The translations under genes were made by a program, and so were the position numbers. From NCBI GenBank assembly GCA_013146195.2, contig CM028378.1, forward strand, positions 78,915,808 to 78,979,807: a stretch of 64,000 nt of DNA, given 5' to 3'. This DNA is from Codonopsis lanceolata. Taxonomy: Eukaryota; Streptophyta; Magnoliopsida; Asterales; Campanulaceae. Shown in pieces: positions 21,927-33,479 of this stretch (the stretch's first letter is position 1; every line of letters begins with the position of its first letter). The notes below the pieces were generated by a model. It saw only the letters and a program-made list of their open reading frames with translations. It searched no databases and was not told the origin of the DNA.

Positions 21927-22885
21927 CCCTCCCCAAGTATCCACCAAATCACATAAGGCACCCCAACCTAAGGTTTGTCTCATAATAGTATCTAATGTTA
22001 CATTTTTCCCATTTTTCACTCTATATGTGATGGGCGTTAGAAAATCCATGTTAAATAACACGTGGTCTTTCACGTGCGCGACAAAGTTTCATTTCACTTA
22101 TACGGTGAAGGACTAGGTGTATTAAAAGTAAAAACATATTTTAAATACTATGGCTCTAGATGATTTCAACCTACGGCATTTGCCATGGCGATCAGGTTGG
22201 AATATTATTTAAAGAATTAAGAGAGAAATAAAGATAAAGTCATGTAAGAGGATGAGGGGGTGAAAAATTGATTGATTTCGATCGTGGTTGGGTTTCACCG
22301 GAGAAGATGGGTGGATCAAATTTTATCGATAGATTGGAGATGGAGCAGTAACTATGGATAAGAGTTCTTTATATATCAAGATAAGAAAATTGATAATGAT
22401 CATGAAAATGCGTATCTATCTTTTTAGTTAAGAGAGATAAATTTGGAGGAAGTGGACAAAACCGGATTTTTGGTTAATTTGTGTTTTGGGAGTGAAGATC
22501 GAAAAAAAATGGTGGATCTTTTCTTTAGTTTTTAGTTTATGAAAAATGGAATGAAGGACCCCATTCCATTTTTTTTAACATTTTAACTTTCCACACATTT
22601 ATTTAATTTTTTAAAAATTATATTTTATATCTTAATTTTTATTAGGCTAAAATACATTTAGCAACCCCAAAGTTTACACCAAATTCCTATTTCCTTCGAG
22701 TTTAACGCCTACAAGGAAATTTCAAAAATATACCCCACACGTGGAAGACCACATGTTATTTAATGTGACTTTTCTAACGAGTTATCGCGGATATAGTGGA
22801 AAATAGGAAAAAAAATATTGTTAGAAACCATTATGAGACAAACTTGTTGGGGTGCACTATGTTGGTGGATACTTTGGGGAGAGGG
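21927..22885. repeat. Long inverted repeat (~150-bp arms, ~660-bp spacer)
   Basis: Arms at 21927-22078 and 22737-22885: 'CCCTCCCCAAGTATCCACC' pairs with 'GGTGGATACTTTGGGGAGAG', and 'AACACGTGGTCTTTCACGTG' with 'CACGTGGAAGACCACATGTT'. Long diverged arms suggest an old Mutator-like or foldback element. The spacer holds no recognisable transposase. Confidence 0.55.
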
Positions 22886-24670
22886 ATTGTAACACCACTA
22901 TCACCTTAAGTAACACCATTAACCCAAAAATCAATTTTAGATTTTATTTTATTTATTTGTCTAATTCATTACTTGTTCGTTTAAATTCATCTATATGCAA
23001 AACTCATTATTTATAGACTCACTACCACCACACCTTAAATTTCACTATTTACAAACTCAAATTCAATTTTTGAATTTTCAAATTTGAATTAAAACCCAAA
23101 CCCATATGAAGATTTGAAAAATTGTTGATTTGGAAATCTAACAATGTTGTATTCCACCTAAATCACCAATGTCATGTTTACAATCGCCCCCCACCCACCA
23201 CCTCTAACACCTTCGGCATCTACTTGCAATCGCCACCACCGCTATCGCCACCACCGAAATCGTTTCTTGCCTTTCTAAAGCGAAAAACTAAAATATCTTC
23301 ATCTAGTTAAGACGGACTACTTTCTTCAAACACCCTATAGATAATAGCTTTCTTCTATAACAAAAGCATACCTGATTCGTCAACTAAGCCGTCCATTTTT
23401 CTTTATATTTATGACATTATAGCGCATTTCGTTAGTTTTCTCTTAGCTTATTCCCTAGTAATTACTAAGAATGCTAGATTTTTGCTTAATATCTCGATAC
23501 TCACTAACAAATGTATTATTGTAATTACAATTTTTCATATACCTCTAATAATCTCTTTCCCAACCTATGATGCCCACTTTCATACGATTTTTCCATTTGT
23601 CCTACTTTATCCTCTCCCATCCCAGACGTTAAAAATAGTAATGAAAAATCATGCACATAAGGATTATTTGGTCATTTTTCTTGTGGTCCAAAGTGGGGTT
23701 TGATTATAATTTCATCATTTAGTTTGTCATTTGGTATTTAAAATTTTTTTATTAAAAAATAATTATAATCTAAAAATAGTTATACTTTGTCTCATATATA
23801 AATTTAAAGTTAAAAAATGCATTACAGCGCGATTCAATAAATAATTATAATTTGTCTCATATATAAATTTAATAGTTATACTTTGTCTCATAAATAATTA
23901 TTTTAATAATCCAAAAATAGTTATACTAACAATTGTTTTATTTGTAATATTTATTTCTTTCCTAATAAATCGCACAATTTCATCAATTGGTTCTTCATTT
24001 TCTTGACATTATACACATTTTTAACATATTTCTCTTACTTTGACAGGGTAATAACTAAATTAATATACACACATATTTACTTAATATATTGGTACTCACC
24101 AACAAATCCATTATTACAATATTTCATATACATCTAATAATGTTTTCACGAACATATTTAAGAAAGTAAAAATAATATTTTTTTAGTTTTGAATAAATAT
24201 TTAGTCTCTCGACTGAGTATGTGTATTTTTATGATTTTAGAAAATATTGGATGACATTTGTAATGATAATGGTAGAAGGGGAAAGCGATAAGAAGATCAA
24301 AATACAACCAAATGAATAGAATTAAAAAATATAGGACCTAACTTTAAAATATGTAAACGTCAAGGGATAAAAATATTATTTAATTATTCATGGAGTTAAG
24401 TAGCCTATGACAAATTTACTTCATTGACCTTAATTAACGGTGAGATATTTATTATATTTAAGGCTATTTTTGTCCAAACATTATTTTTTTGTAATGATAA
24501 ATTTATTTATTTTGTCCTTAATTAAATGGTGGGTGATTTATTTGATAAATAGTTATTTTTGTCCATCTATTAATTTGTACAAAACAACCTTGATTTTTAT
24601 ATGTAAAAAAGAAAAAGAAAAAGTAAAAGAAAAAGAAAAGAAGAAAATAGAAATAGAATAGAAAGAAGAG

Positions 24671-24825
24671 ATCAATCAACTCATACACCAAGCTGTATTA
24701 CTGTTTAGGTTGATGTCAATTTTTACCTTTTTCTTTTTCATTTTGGTACTTAGGAGGAAAGGATCCTTCCACCTTCACCTACTCTATTGCTTCTTGGATT
24801 GTTTGATATATCACTATTAGAAACC
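24671..24825. repeat. Dispersed direct repeat, copy 2
   Basis: Partner of 20368-20543, same orientation, about 4.3 kb away. After the shared CACTATTAGAAACC the sequence continues with TAGCGACGGAAAAAAC-type text common in subterminal parts of CACTA transposons. Confidence 0.7.
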
Positions 24826-25923
24826 GGGTAGGTACAGAGTTTATAGCGACGGAAAAAACTATCGGTAACTATATATATCTAGGGTTTTTGTTAATTACCA
24901 ATGGGCGTCCGTTGGCAAATGGGAGGACTTTAAAATTAGTGATGTAATTGTGTCCTTGGTTGAATTTTGTTAGTTGTGGGGAGAATTCTTAGAATATTCT
25001 CAAAATTGCGAAGCTAATTATCTGGGAAATTGTGTCAAAGTTAACGACATAATTATCTTTGCTAATTTTTTATGTCCTAGGGAAAAAATGGTGTTTTGGA
25101 GGAGCTAATTTTGTTTGTTGGGTTGGTAGTGAGGAGAAGAAACAAAGGAGATGTTTAAGAAGCCTTTGTATATGCTAATAAACCTAAAGAAATGCAAAAA
25201 AGTAAATTCTAAAACTTGTAGAAAAAGAAACATAAATAAAAGGAAATGAAAACCTAAATTATAAAAGTTACCAAAAATAGTAAAACACTAAAAATACCAA
25301 AAGTAAAACATAGCTCGATGCGTGCAAGGCTAAATTTCTTACCTTCACGACAATGTTTACGCAACCTTGTAAGAATTCATTAATTTTATACCTTGACCCC
25401 TAAAGTTTCTAAAACATTCCCCAAGCCTTCTAACTTGACATATAGACCTTCAGAACTCTTGGAAACACTTTTGAAGCATGTCCGGATCGTATCATACCCC
25501 TCCTCTTGAGAATGATATGTCTTCAACGTACTTGGGCTGGATGATCGGCAGGTGAAGCGAGATCCATCCTATAAACCCACAAAGTAGAGAAGATTTGAAA
25601 AACCAAGAAAAAGATGTAGTCAAAATGTTGAAGTCAAAAGAATCCTCATAGACGTGCATGACAATTTCCTTATGAAGATCAGTCTCAATTTCACTATCCT
25701 AAATCTTTCTCCTCTTTTATGTCAATCAATTCCCTCTCTCACTTTAATCTCGCTCACTTTTCTCCCTCACAATTCCCTCTCGTTCAATCTTTTCTCTCGT
25801 CTCTCTTTCAATATTCTCCTTTTCAATTTTCACTCACCCACGCTTTTAAGAAATCAATTGATCGTCATGAACTTGAGCAGGTGTTTAAGGTGTTAAAGGG
25901 ACTAAAGAGATCTTCCTATTTCC

Positions 25924-26124
25924 TTACATGAAAGTGTATTTCTTGGTACTAATCACAACGTGAGCTGCTCCTCGGTTAGTTTTCCATTGTTTCCCAAGTA
26001 ATAAGTGATGAGGTTCTAATGGTGCTATATCACACACAATCGTATACATACTTCCCTCTTTGGGAAGTGGCAGTGTTTGTTTGCTATATTGCATTTGCCC
26101 ATCGACGTGTAATCCACCTTGCAA
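25924..26124 (-). pseudogene. Ty3-gypsy (chromovirus-like) protease-region fragment
   Basis: The - strand frame contains 'CDIAPLEPHHLLLGKQWK' and 'AAHVVISTKKYTF', matching the conserved end of the retropepsin domain in plant chromoviruses (usual form CD-P---CHLLLGRPW). The frame is short and flanked by non-coding DNA and the scaffold gap. Near 25480-25520 the - strand also carries an 'AAGAGGAGGGGTATGATAC' motif typical of the end of chromovirus pol, so a decayed element probably spans this area. Confidence 0.6.
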
Positions 26125-26143
26125 TTCATAAGGTCACGGATGG

Positions 26144-26243
26144 NNNNNNNNNNNNNNNNNNNNNNNNNNNNNNNNNNNNNNNNNNNNNNNNNNNNNNNNN
26201 NNNNNNNNNNNNNNNNNNNNNNNNNNNNNNNNNNNNNNNNNNN
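26144..26243. other. Assembly gap (100 N)
   Basis: Exactly 100 N, the usual placeholder for a gap of unknown size. It abuts a GT-rich minisatellite, a likely cause of the assembly break. Confidence 1.
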
Positions 26244-26480
26244 TGATGGTAGGGAGTAGTAGAGATGGGGGAATGGTGGTGGTAGGTAAGGAAGTGGAGA
26301 TGGGAGAGGGTGGTGAGGGGAGTAGTAGAGAGAGTAGTAGAGATGATGGGGTGGTGGTGGTAGGAGGGTAGTAGAGATGATGGGAGTGGTGGCGGGAGGG
26401 AGTAGTAGAGATGATGGGAGTGGTGGTTGTAGGGAGAGTAGTGGATATGGGAGTGGTGGTTGGGGTAGTCGTGGAGATGG
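26244..26480. repeat. GGT-rich minisatellite, copy 1 (33-36-bp units)
   Basis: Repeated 'GGTAGGGAGTAGTAGAGATGATGGGAGTG'-type text in units of 33-36 bp (truncated at left by the gap). On the - strand the units encode Thr/Pro/Ser runs such as 'PIISTTPPTTT'. Same repeat as 30365-30870. Confidence 0.85.
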
Positions 26481-27077
26481 TGATTGGCATTTCGGATTAC
26501 GGAAAAGGAAGCAAAACTTGGAAAAGTAGGAGAAAAGTCACGGGTGGGAGTCAATGCCAAGTTGGGGTGATGCGTTGTCGAGCAAGATCTAAACTTGTTT
26601 TTAGATCATCTGTCAATTCAAGTAGGTAAGTAAGCTTAGGTAAGTATGATCTAATTAATATTCACAACCAATTAACGCAAATACTTTACCACTTTTCGAT
26701 CAAGGCGTCATGGTCTAAGATGATCAATCTTTTGGTCCATCTTATGATAAATCAAAAATTGCACTAATATAAGGAGTGCTAGTCTTTGCTTGATGTGGTG
26801 CTAATCCAGCGAGAGGGATAGGGATGTTGTCGGGAGGGAGTTCTTCTGCTGGCTGTTGATGGCCTTCATCTTCAACATGTTCGACCACAACATGGAAGGA
26901 TGTGCTCAATCGGCGGCAATGCTCATACTCAACAACATAGAGTGTTGTTTTTCAACCTCGGTGGGGTTGATGGAACAAGCACTTCATCACGTCAATTGAG
27001 TAAAATATCAACTTGATTAATCAACTCTACTAGGCACTCTTGTTTATAAAATAACAAAGTTTGGAATCACAACATTA

Positions 27078-28020
27078 TTAATCAAACTCTACATTTACCT
27101 TTGTAATATCCAATGTATGGATAATTTCCTCATAAATTTGGGATTTTGGCAAGACTTCCAATGCACATGCAGGAGTTTTCGGCACTTGACTATCAATGTT
27201 TGATAGCTCATATAAGTCTATAAATCGAGGAAAATCATGGCACAACTCAAATATCAAACTTTGCATTTTAAAAATGTTACATATTAGAAGCATATCAAAT
27301 TTAAATAATTACATAACCATTCAATATAAAATCGACTAACCATATAATATATACAATTGGTTACTGTATTGCCAGCGGAAAGCCATTGCATCTGAAGTCA
27401 TGCGAGAAGCAGTAGCCATTTTCATCATTGAATTGAGAAGGTGGGGATAGGACTTTGTTCCCCATGGATATTTATTGAACAAATCCAAATTTTCAACTAT
27501 CCTTAACACACCGTCAATAGCGACATTAGGTAAGAAATACCCCCTTAGCACATACTCCCAAACAAGCGCAAGACCCAACTTGAGTTTATCATCCATGTCG
27601 ATTGCATCTATAAATTTTTTTCAACTCTTGGGCTTCACGCCCTCATTCGGGAAAATATTTATCCACTAGTGCCTTCGTACTAGGGATCTCATCACAATAA
27701 TCGTCTAATAATCCGGGTTTTAAACTTGTGACGTGATTAAGGTGTAATCAGAAAAGGAAAATTTTACTTCTTGACCACCAATACGAAACCATATTTCATT
27801 ATTATTATTTGTTGGTGGTGAATCCTAAAAAGTCTAACACATGCATCGACACATTGCTCTTACTCATATTCTTTCTCATCTTATCTGACTCACCAAAAGT
27901 GACAACAAGAAAAATATTTTGGTGTGCTTCATCCAATGAATTATAAACCTCATCTAATACTAACATATTACATCTTGATGTAACCTTCGCTTTGTACCAT
28001 TCATCACGGGCAACAATATA
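27078..28020 (-). pseudogene. DUF1985-like (Ulp1-associated) coding remnant, copy 1
   Basis: On the - strand several pieces resemble the plant DUF1985 domain found with Ulp1-type proteases in Mutator-like elements. Upstream blocks read 'RCNMLVLDEVYNSLDEAHQN' (about 27950-27990) and 'FGESDKMRKNMSKSNVS'. The piece at 27336-27596 has 'LGLALVWEYVLRGYF' and 'LFNKYPWGTKSYPHLLN'; a third is at 27078-27293. They are separated by intron-like or disrupted DNA and frame changes. Downstream (left) the coding direction leads into the Thr/Pro minisatellite. No Ulp1 catalytic domain is visible before the gap. Assignment rests on pattern memory, so a search is needed to confirm it. Confidence 0.5.
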
Positions 28021-28179
28021 TCACCATGCCATATTCTCGTAATAGAAATACAAATTAAACATTAAAACAAGGAACTATTATCTATGGCTATTAAAACAAG
28101 GTTTCTTGACGGTGAAATTCATGAACCATATGAAATTACACTTGGTTTAGAGACATGGTTTTATAAACAAAAAGCGGGT

Positions 28180-28850
28180 ATATGGTTTATTAATAAACTA
28201 TAGATAAACCACTGTCATTGTGCATTAATAATGTTAAGCGGTACGTGGTTTATAAAAAGTTACCAAACAGCGAGTTTGCACCTTGTTTTCCAAGCGGTCT
28301 ACCAAACAACGAGTTTGCACTGCTTGGTTTATCAATATAAACAAAAGGCGGTACATGGTTTATTGATAAAGCAGCTTGGTCGACTAAAAGCGGATACATG
28401 GTTTACTGCTTGGTTTGTCAATATAAACAAAAGGTAGGTACATGGTTAGTAAATTGGTTTGTCAATATAAACAAAAATTCGGTACATGGTTTATTGATAA
28501 AAGCGAGCGAGTCAACTCAAAAGGCGAGTGCATGGTTTGCAAGCGGTTTGTCAATATAAACAAAAAGGTAGGTACATGGTTAAGTAAATTGGTTTGTCAA
28601 TATAAACAAAAGGCGGTACATGGTTCGTAAATTGGTTTGTCAATATAAACAAAAAGCGGTACATGGTTTATTGATAAAAGCAAGTCGACTCAAAAGGCGG
28701 TACATGATTTGCAAGCGGTTTGTCAATATAAACAAAAATGTGGGTACATGGTTTATAAATTGGTTTGTCAATATAAACAAAAAGTGCGGTACATGGTTTA
28801 TTGATAAAGCGATCGAGGTCGACTCAAATTATAAACCATAAAGACAACAT
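28180..28850. repeat. Array of 'GTTTGTCAATATAAACAAAA' units
   Basis: At least eight irregularly spaced copies of 'TTTGTCAATATAAACAAAA' alternate with 'GGTACATGGTTTATTGATAAA'. Spacing varies from about 40 to 90 bp. It lies upstream (right, - strand sense) of the DUF1985 remnant, so it would be promoter-proximal or terminal sequence of that unit. Confidence 0.8.
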
Positions 28851-29276
28851 TAAAACCCTAGCGAAAAAAGCAATGTAAGGTTTACAGTTACGAATCGATT
28901 ATCACGGATGAATTAGGGTTTCTTGAAATCTCTTGAGGTTTGAATCAAAATCCAAAATCAAATCGAAATCGATGGTGGATCCTTGAGAGGGTTCTAGGTC
29001 GACAAATGTTGTGTTAGAATGAGCGTGAGTTTGTTCGGATCGACCATAGGTGTGTATATACGTATTGGGGTAAGTAGTCGACGGATAAACCAAGTGGACC
29101 AATAAATTCACGTTGGTCAAAAAATTTACTCATGGTCGACACATGCGACCACCTTCACTTTTAAGTCGACCACTTTGCGAGGCGTTTTGGTGAGAACAAA
29201 AGTGGATTTGTCAAAGGCCACCCATATATGTATAACAACAGGGTAATATGGCCATACTTCACCAATGCCTGAAGAA

Positions 29277-29645
29277 AACCAAATTATAACATAAAACCTC
29301 TTGGTTTATCAATAAGCGATAGATAAAGCGATTCAATAAACCAATATGTTAACATGGTTTATCGATAAACCGGTGATAAACCATGTGCATTTTCAAAGGT
29401 AAAAACCATTGTTGACACTTCAAACCAAATTATAACATAAAACCTCTTGGTTTATCAATGGTTTATCAATAAACCCGATGAGATAAAGCGGTTCAATAAA
29501 CCAATACGTGAACATGGTTTATCAATGGTTTATCGATAAACCAGCTGATAAACCATGTGCATTTTCAAAGGAAAAACCATTGTTGACACTTGAAACCAAA
29601 TTATAACATAAAACCTACTGGTTTATCAATGGTTTATCAATAAAC
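29277..29645. repeat. Three tandem units with GGTTTATCGATAAACC palindromes
   Basis: Units begin AAACCAAATTATAACATAAA at 29277, 29422 and 29593 (periods 145 and 171 bp, the last truncated). Each carries GGTTTATC-type inverted motifs; two contain the perfect palindrome GGTTTATCGATAAACC. Confidence 0.8.
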
Positions 29646-29649
29646 CAAC

Positions 29650-30364
29650 ATAATAAGGAAGAAGCTGTGTTTGCAAGTGCAAAAGTTCTTCTGCCAAGTT
29701 AATATATGCACTATACAAATATGAAAGTGATATACAAACTGTCGAGTAATATACAAACATTTTCAATTGACATGTATTTGCAATTACAAACTCATATAAG
29801 TAGTACCCAAAATAAATCAAAAACAGAGGAATTTCATTGCATTAACCAAGGTAAACTAGGATTGTCATTGTCATAAACAAGTGTATTTTACATGACCCTA
29901 TGAAATAAAGAAAATACATGGCCATCCTGGCGGCGGCAGGAGCAACTATATGCATTAATCTATATCTATACTCATTCCATTTGTTTCCTCACACTTCTTC
30001 TTCCAAATCTTCGCCTTATTTCTTTCGATTTTACGGTTTCTTTGCCCTTTCTCAATTTTCATTCTTTTTATTAATTGTGTTTGGCGGCCTTCACTTGATC
30101 GGTGGTACCAGGCCTCTCATGAGCTGCATTTCGGCATCCTTCACTTGAGGCCTCTCTTGCACTAGATTTCCAACAACCTTGAGTTGCGGCGGGTTTCGGT
30201 GCATGCGTGATATAGGGAGAAGAGATTTGTGCGAATGCTTTTACGCCCCTCTTTTCTTCGATTCCAAAATATTGTCGGTCTCAATACCAAGGAGACATTT
30301 CTTTTTCCTACCCTTAACCTCTTCTATTTTTCCTGCTTATCCTCGGCATTTTTACACTTCAAAT
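29650..30364. other. Spacer between the two DUF1985-type units
   Basis: No convincing gene. The - strand near 30300-30360 continues the downstream side of the copy-2 coding region as a Lys/Arg-rich stretch, but with stops. Remaining sequence is AT-rich. Confidence 0.4.
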
Positions 30365-30870
30365 GTATAGATGGGGGGAGTGGTGGTGGTAGGCAGGGAA
30401 GTGGAGATGGGAGTGGTGCTAGGAGGAGTAGTAGAGATGATGGGAGAGGTGGTAGGGGGAGTAGTACACATGATGTGAGAGGTGGTAGGGGGAGTAGTAG
30501 AGATGGTGGGAGTGGTGGTGGTAGGGGGAGTAGTAGAGATGGTGGGAGTGGTGGTGGTAGGAGGAGTAGTAGAGATGATGGGAGTGGTGGTGGTAGGAGT
30601 AGTAGTAGAGATGATGGGATGGTAGTAGGGGGAGTAGTAGAGATGGTGGGAGTGGTGGTGGTAGGAGTAGTAGAGAAGATGGGAGTGGTGGTTGTAGGGA
30701 GAGTAGTGGAGATGGGAGTGGTGGTAGGGGGAGTAGTATGGATGGTGGTGGTAGGTAGAGTAGTGGAGATGGGAGTGGTGGTAGGAGGAGTAGTAGAGAT
30801 GATGGGAGTGGTGGTTGTAGGGAGAGTATTGGAGATGGGAGTGGTGGTTGGGGGAGTAGTAGAGATGGTC
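30365..30870. repeat. GGT-rich minisatellite, copy 2 (33-36-bp units)
   Basis: About 14-15 units of 'GGTAGGGGGAGTAGTAGAGATGGTGGGAGTGGT' type. Unit lengths are multiples of three, so long frames stay open on both strands. On the - strand, in line with the DUF1985 remnant, they encode Thr/Pro-rich repeats ('TTTPIISTTPP'). Confidence 0.9.
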
Positions 30871-31549
30871 GGATCGACATTTTGGATTGGAAAAGGCGTG
30901 ACAAAACTTGGAAAAGTAGGAGAAGAGTAACGGGTGGGAGTCCATGTCAAGTTGGGGGTGATGCTTGTTCCCGAGCGGGACCTAAACTTGTTTTTAGATC
31001 ATTCGTCAATTCAAGTAGGTAAGCAAAATTAGGTAAGTATAGACTAATTAATATCTCAACAAATTACTCAAAATCAAAGGTCAAATACTTTACCACTTCA
31101 ATCTTAAGATGGTCAATCTTTTGGTCCATATGGTCAATCTTAAGTCCATATGGTCAATCTTACAGTCCATCTTATGCAATAAATCAAAAATTGCTTGTTG
31201 AGATGAGGAGTCTTGGTGTTCTTTGGTGCTAGTGCTAGTCACAGAGGAGATGGAGAGGGATGTTGTTGGGAGAGGATGCGTGGTGGGGACCGGCGGCCTT
31301 CATCTTCAACATGTTCGGCCTCAACATGGAAGGATGTGCTCAATCGGCTCAAACATACGCTCATACTCAACAACATAGCGCTTTTGTTTTTCGGCCGGTG
31401 GGCCTCAATGGAACAAGCACTTCATCTGTCAATTAAGCAAAATACCAACTTCATTAATAAACTATATTGGACACTCTTGTTTATAAAATAATATTGTTTG
31501 GATTAAATAACACAACTTTATTAATCAAACTCTACATTTACCCTTGGGT

Positions 31550-32460
31550 TATCCAATATCTCCATGATTTCCTCATAGCTTGGATTTTGGAATGACTTCC
31601 AATCGCACATTCTTGGTATTTTGGGCACTTCACGATGATATTTGATAGCCCATACAATTCTATAAATCGAGGAAAACCTTGGAACAACTCAAATGCCCAA
31701 ACACCTTTTTCAAAATGTTACATATTAGAAGCATATAAGATTGAAAAAAATATGATCTAACCATTCAATATAAAAATCGGCTACAAATGGTTACTGTAAT
31801 GCCAACGGAAAGCCGTTGCATCTGAGAGTCTTAACACGAAACTAGCCATCTTCATCACGAGTTCGGCGGGTGGGTATAGGACTTTGTTCCCCATGGATAT
31901 TTATTGAACAAATCCAAGTTCTCGACTATACTCAAAACACCCACATCAATACCGGTATTAGGTGGCGCACCTCTCGGCACATACTCCCAAATAAGTGCAA
32001 GACCAATCTTGACTTATCATCCATGTCGATTACCTCTCTAAATATTTTCCTTAAATCTTCGGGCTTCATTGCTTTTCCACTCGGTCCGAGGAATATATTT
32101 CTTTACTAGTGCATTGGAAGTAGGGATTTCGGGGACATAATCTTCCAATAATCCGGGTTTTAAACTTGTTATTAAGGTGTAGTCGAAAAAGAAAATCTAA
32201 CATTTTTACCACCTATCTGAGAACCATATTTCATTTTTATTGTTTGTAGGTGACTCAATCCTAAAAGTGCCAAAACATGAATCGGCACATTGCTCTTATT
32301 GATATTTTTTCTCATCTATACAATTTACCAAAGGTGATTTCACGAATATAGTTTTATGAGCACGATCTAATGCTTCATATACCTCATCTAATATTAACAA
32401 ATTGCATCTTGTAGTAACCTTGCATTTGTACCGGTCATCACGTGAAACAATATATGCCAT
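31550..32460 (-). pseudogene. DUF1985-like coding remnant, copy 2
   Basis: Aligns piece by piece with copy 1. Shared - strand text includes the 'LDLFNKYPWGTKSY' region (about 31880-31920), the block corresponding to 27078-27293 (31550-31740), and the upstream block near 32380-32460. It is more decayed than copy 1, with extra indels. Both copies share flanking minisatellite on the left and the 'ACCTAAGCGAAAAAAACAATG' leader on the right (near 32840). Confidence 0.45.
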
Positions 32461-33479
32461 CGTAATAGAAATATAAATTAAACATTAAAAAATGAACTAT
32501 AATAAACAACTATTAAAACAAGGTTTACTTCTATGGTTGATTCAAGCGATCATATGAAATTACACATGGTTGATTCATATATCGGGTTATAAAACATATG
32601 ATTTTCTAACCTTAAACAAAAACCCAAGTACATGGTTTCTTGACATGGTTTATTGATAAATCGGATGTATTCAACGAGAAAATAAAATCATTTTTGCCTT
32701 GAACATGAAATAAGAACATGAACATAGCAATACAATTCAATATAAACAAGTATTCATGTTTATTTCAAGTCGTTATGTTCATTTCAAATGTTTTACAAGT
32801 TGGGGTCGTCAAAAATGGTCGGCCAGTAACTATAACACTAAAACCTAAGCGAAAAAAACAATGTGAGGTTTACGGATCGAGAATTGATGATCACCAACGA
32901 GTTAGGGTTTCGAATAATTGAGAGCTCTGATCTTTTAATCGAAATCAAATGGTTTATCAATGGTCGTCGTTGAGAGGGTCTTGGTCGACAAGGCTCTGTT
33001 ATACCACTTGAAATGAACTATGTGTTTTTCACTTTCACTCGGCTAGTGTATATCATAAATGTCGTCAATTGTAATTGTATACGTATTTTTTTCTCAGCCA
33101 GTAGTCGTCAAGTGGTCGTCAAGTGGTTTATCTAATAAACCAGTGTATACCAGTATATACCAGTGTATACCAGTGTATATGTAATTAAAAAATATTGTTC
33201 CTCAAAATTTTATGATGGTCGACTTGTCGACCACTTGACGACTAATGTGACCCACGATATAACGCAGGGGCATTTTGGTCAGATTCATAAGCGACGGTCC
33301 GTTGATTTGTCAAAGGCCATATATGTTTAACAACCGGGTCTTTTGGCCATATTTGATAAATGCCACCCCCGCAGTCCGTGCGGTCCAAACCCGAAAAGCC
33401 TCATCAGTCCAACCCGACCCTTTTGTATGGCGGGGCGAGCCAACCCAACGAACTTAGCTCATTTTGATAGTTCTACCTA

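Larger units (their letters stand above)
20290..25650. other. Gene-poor AT-rich intergenic region with diverged repeats
   Basis: No credible gene is seen on either strand. It holds related degenerate segments (near 21780, 23640 and 20985, all with 'TTTTGGTCATTTTT'-type text), a long inverted repeat (21927-22885), a dispersed direct repeat (20368-20543 and 24671-24825) and short poly-purine or CCACCG-rich stretches. These look like remnants of old transposons. Confidence 0.5.

Noticed and set aside
27995..29650. CRISPR-like array
   Set aside because: Repeats and spacers are irregular, related to each other and palindromic, in a plant genome with introns; no cas genes.
30229..30950. Open frames of 160-233 codons on both strands
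   Set aside because: They are a by-product of the 33-36-bp minisatellite; overlapping long frames on both strands with Gly/Ser/Arg or Thr/Pro repeats are not independent genes.
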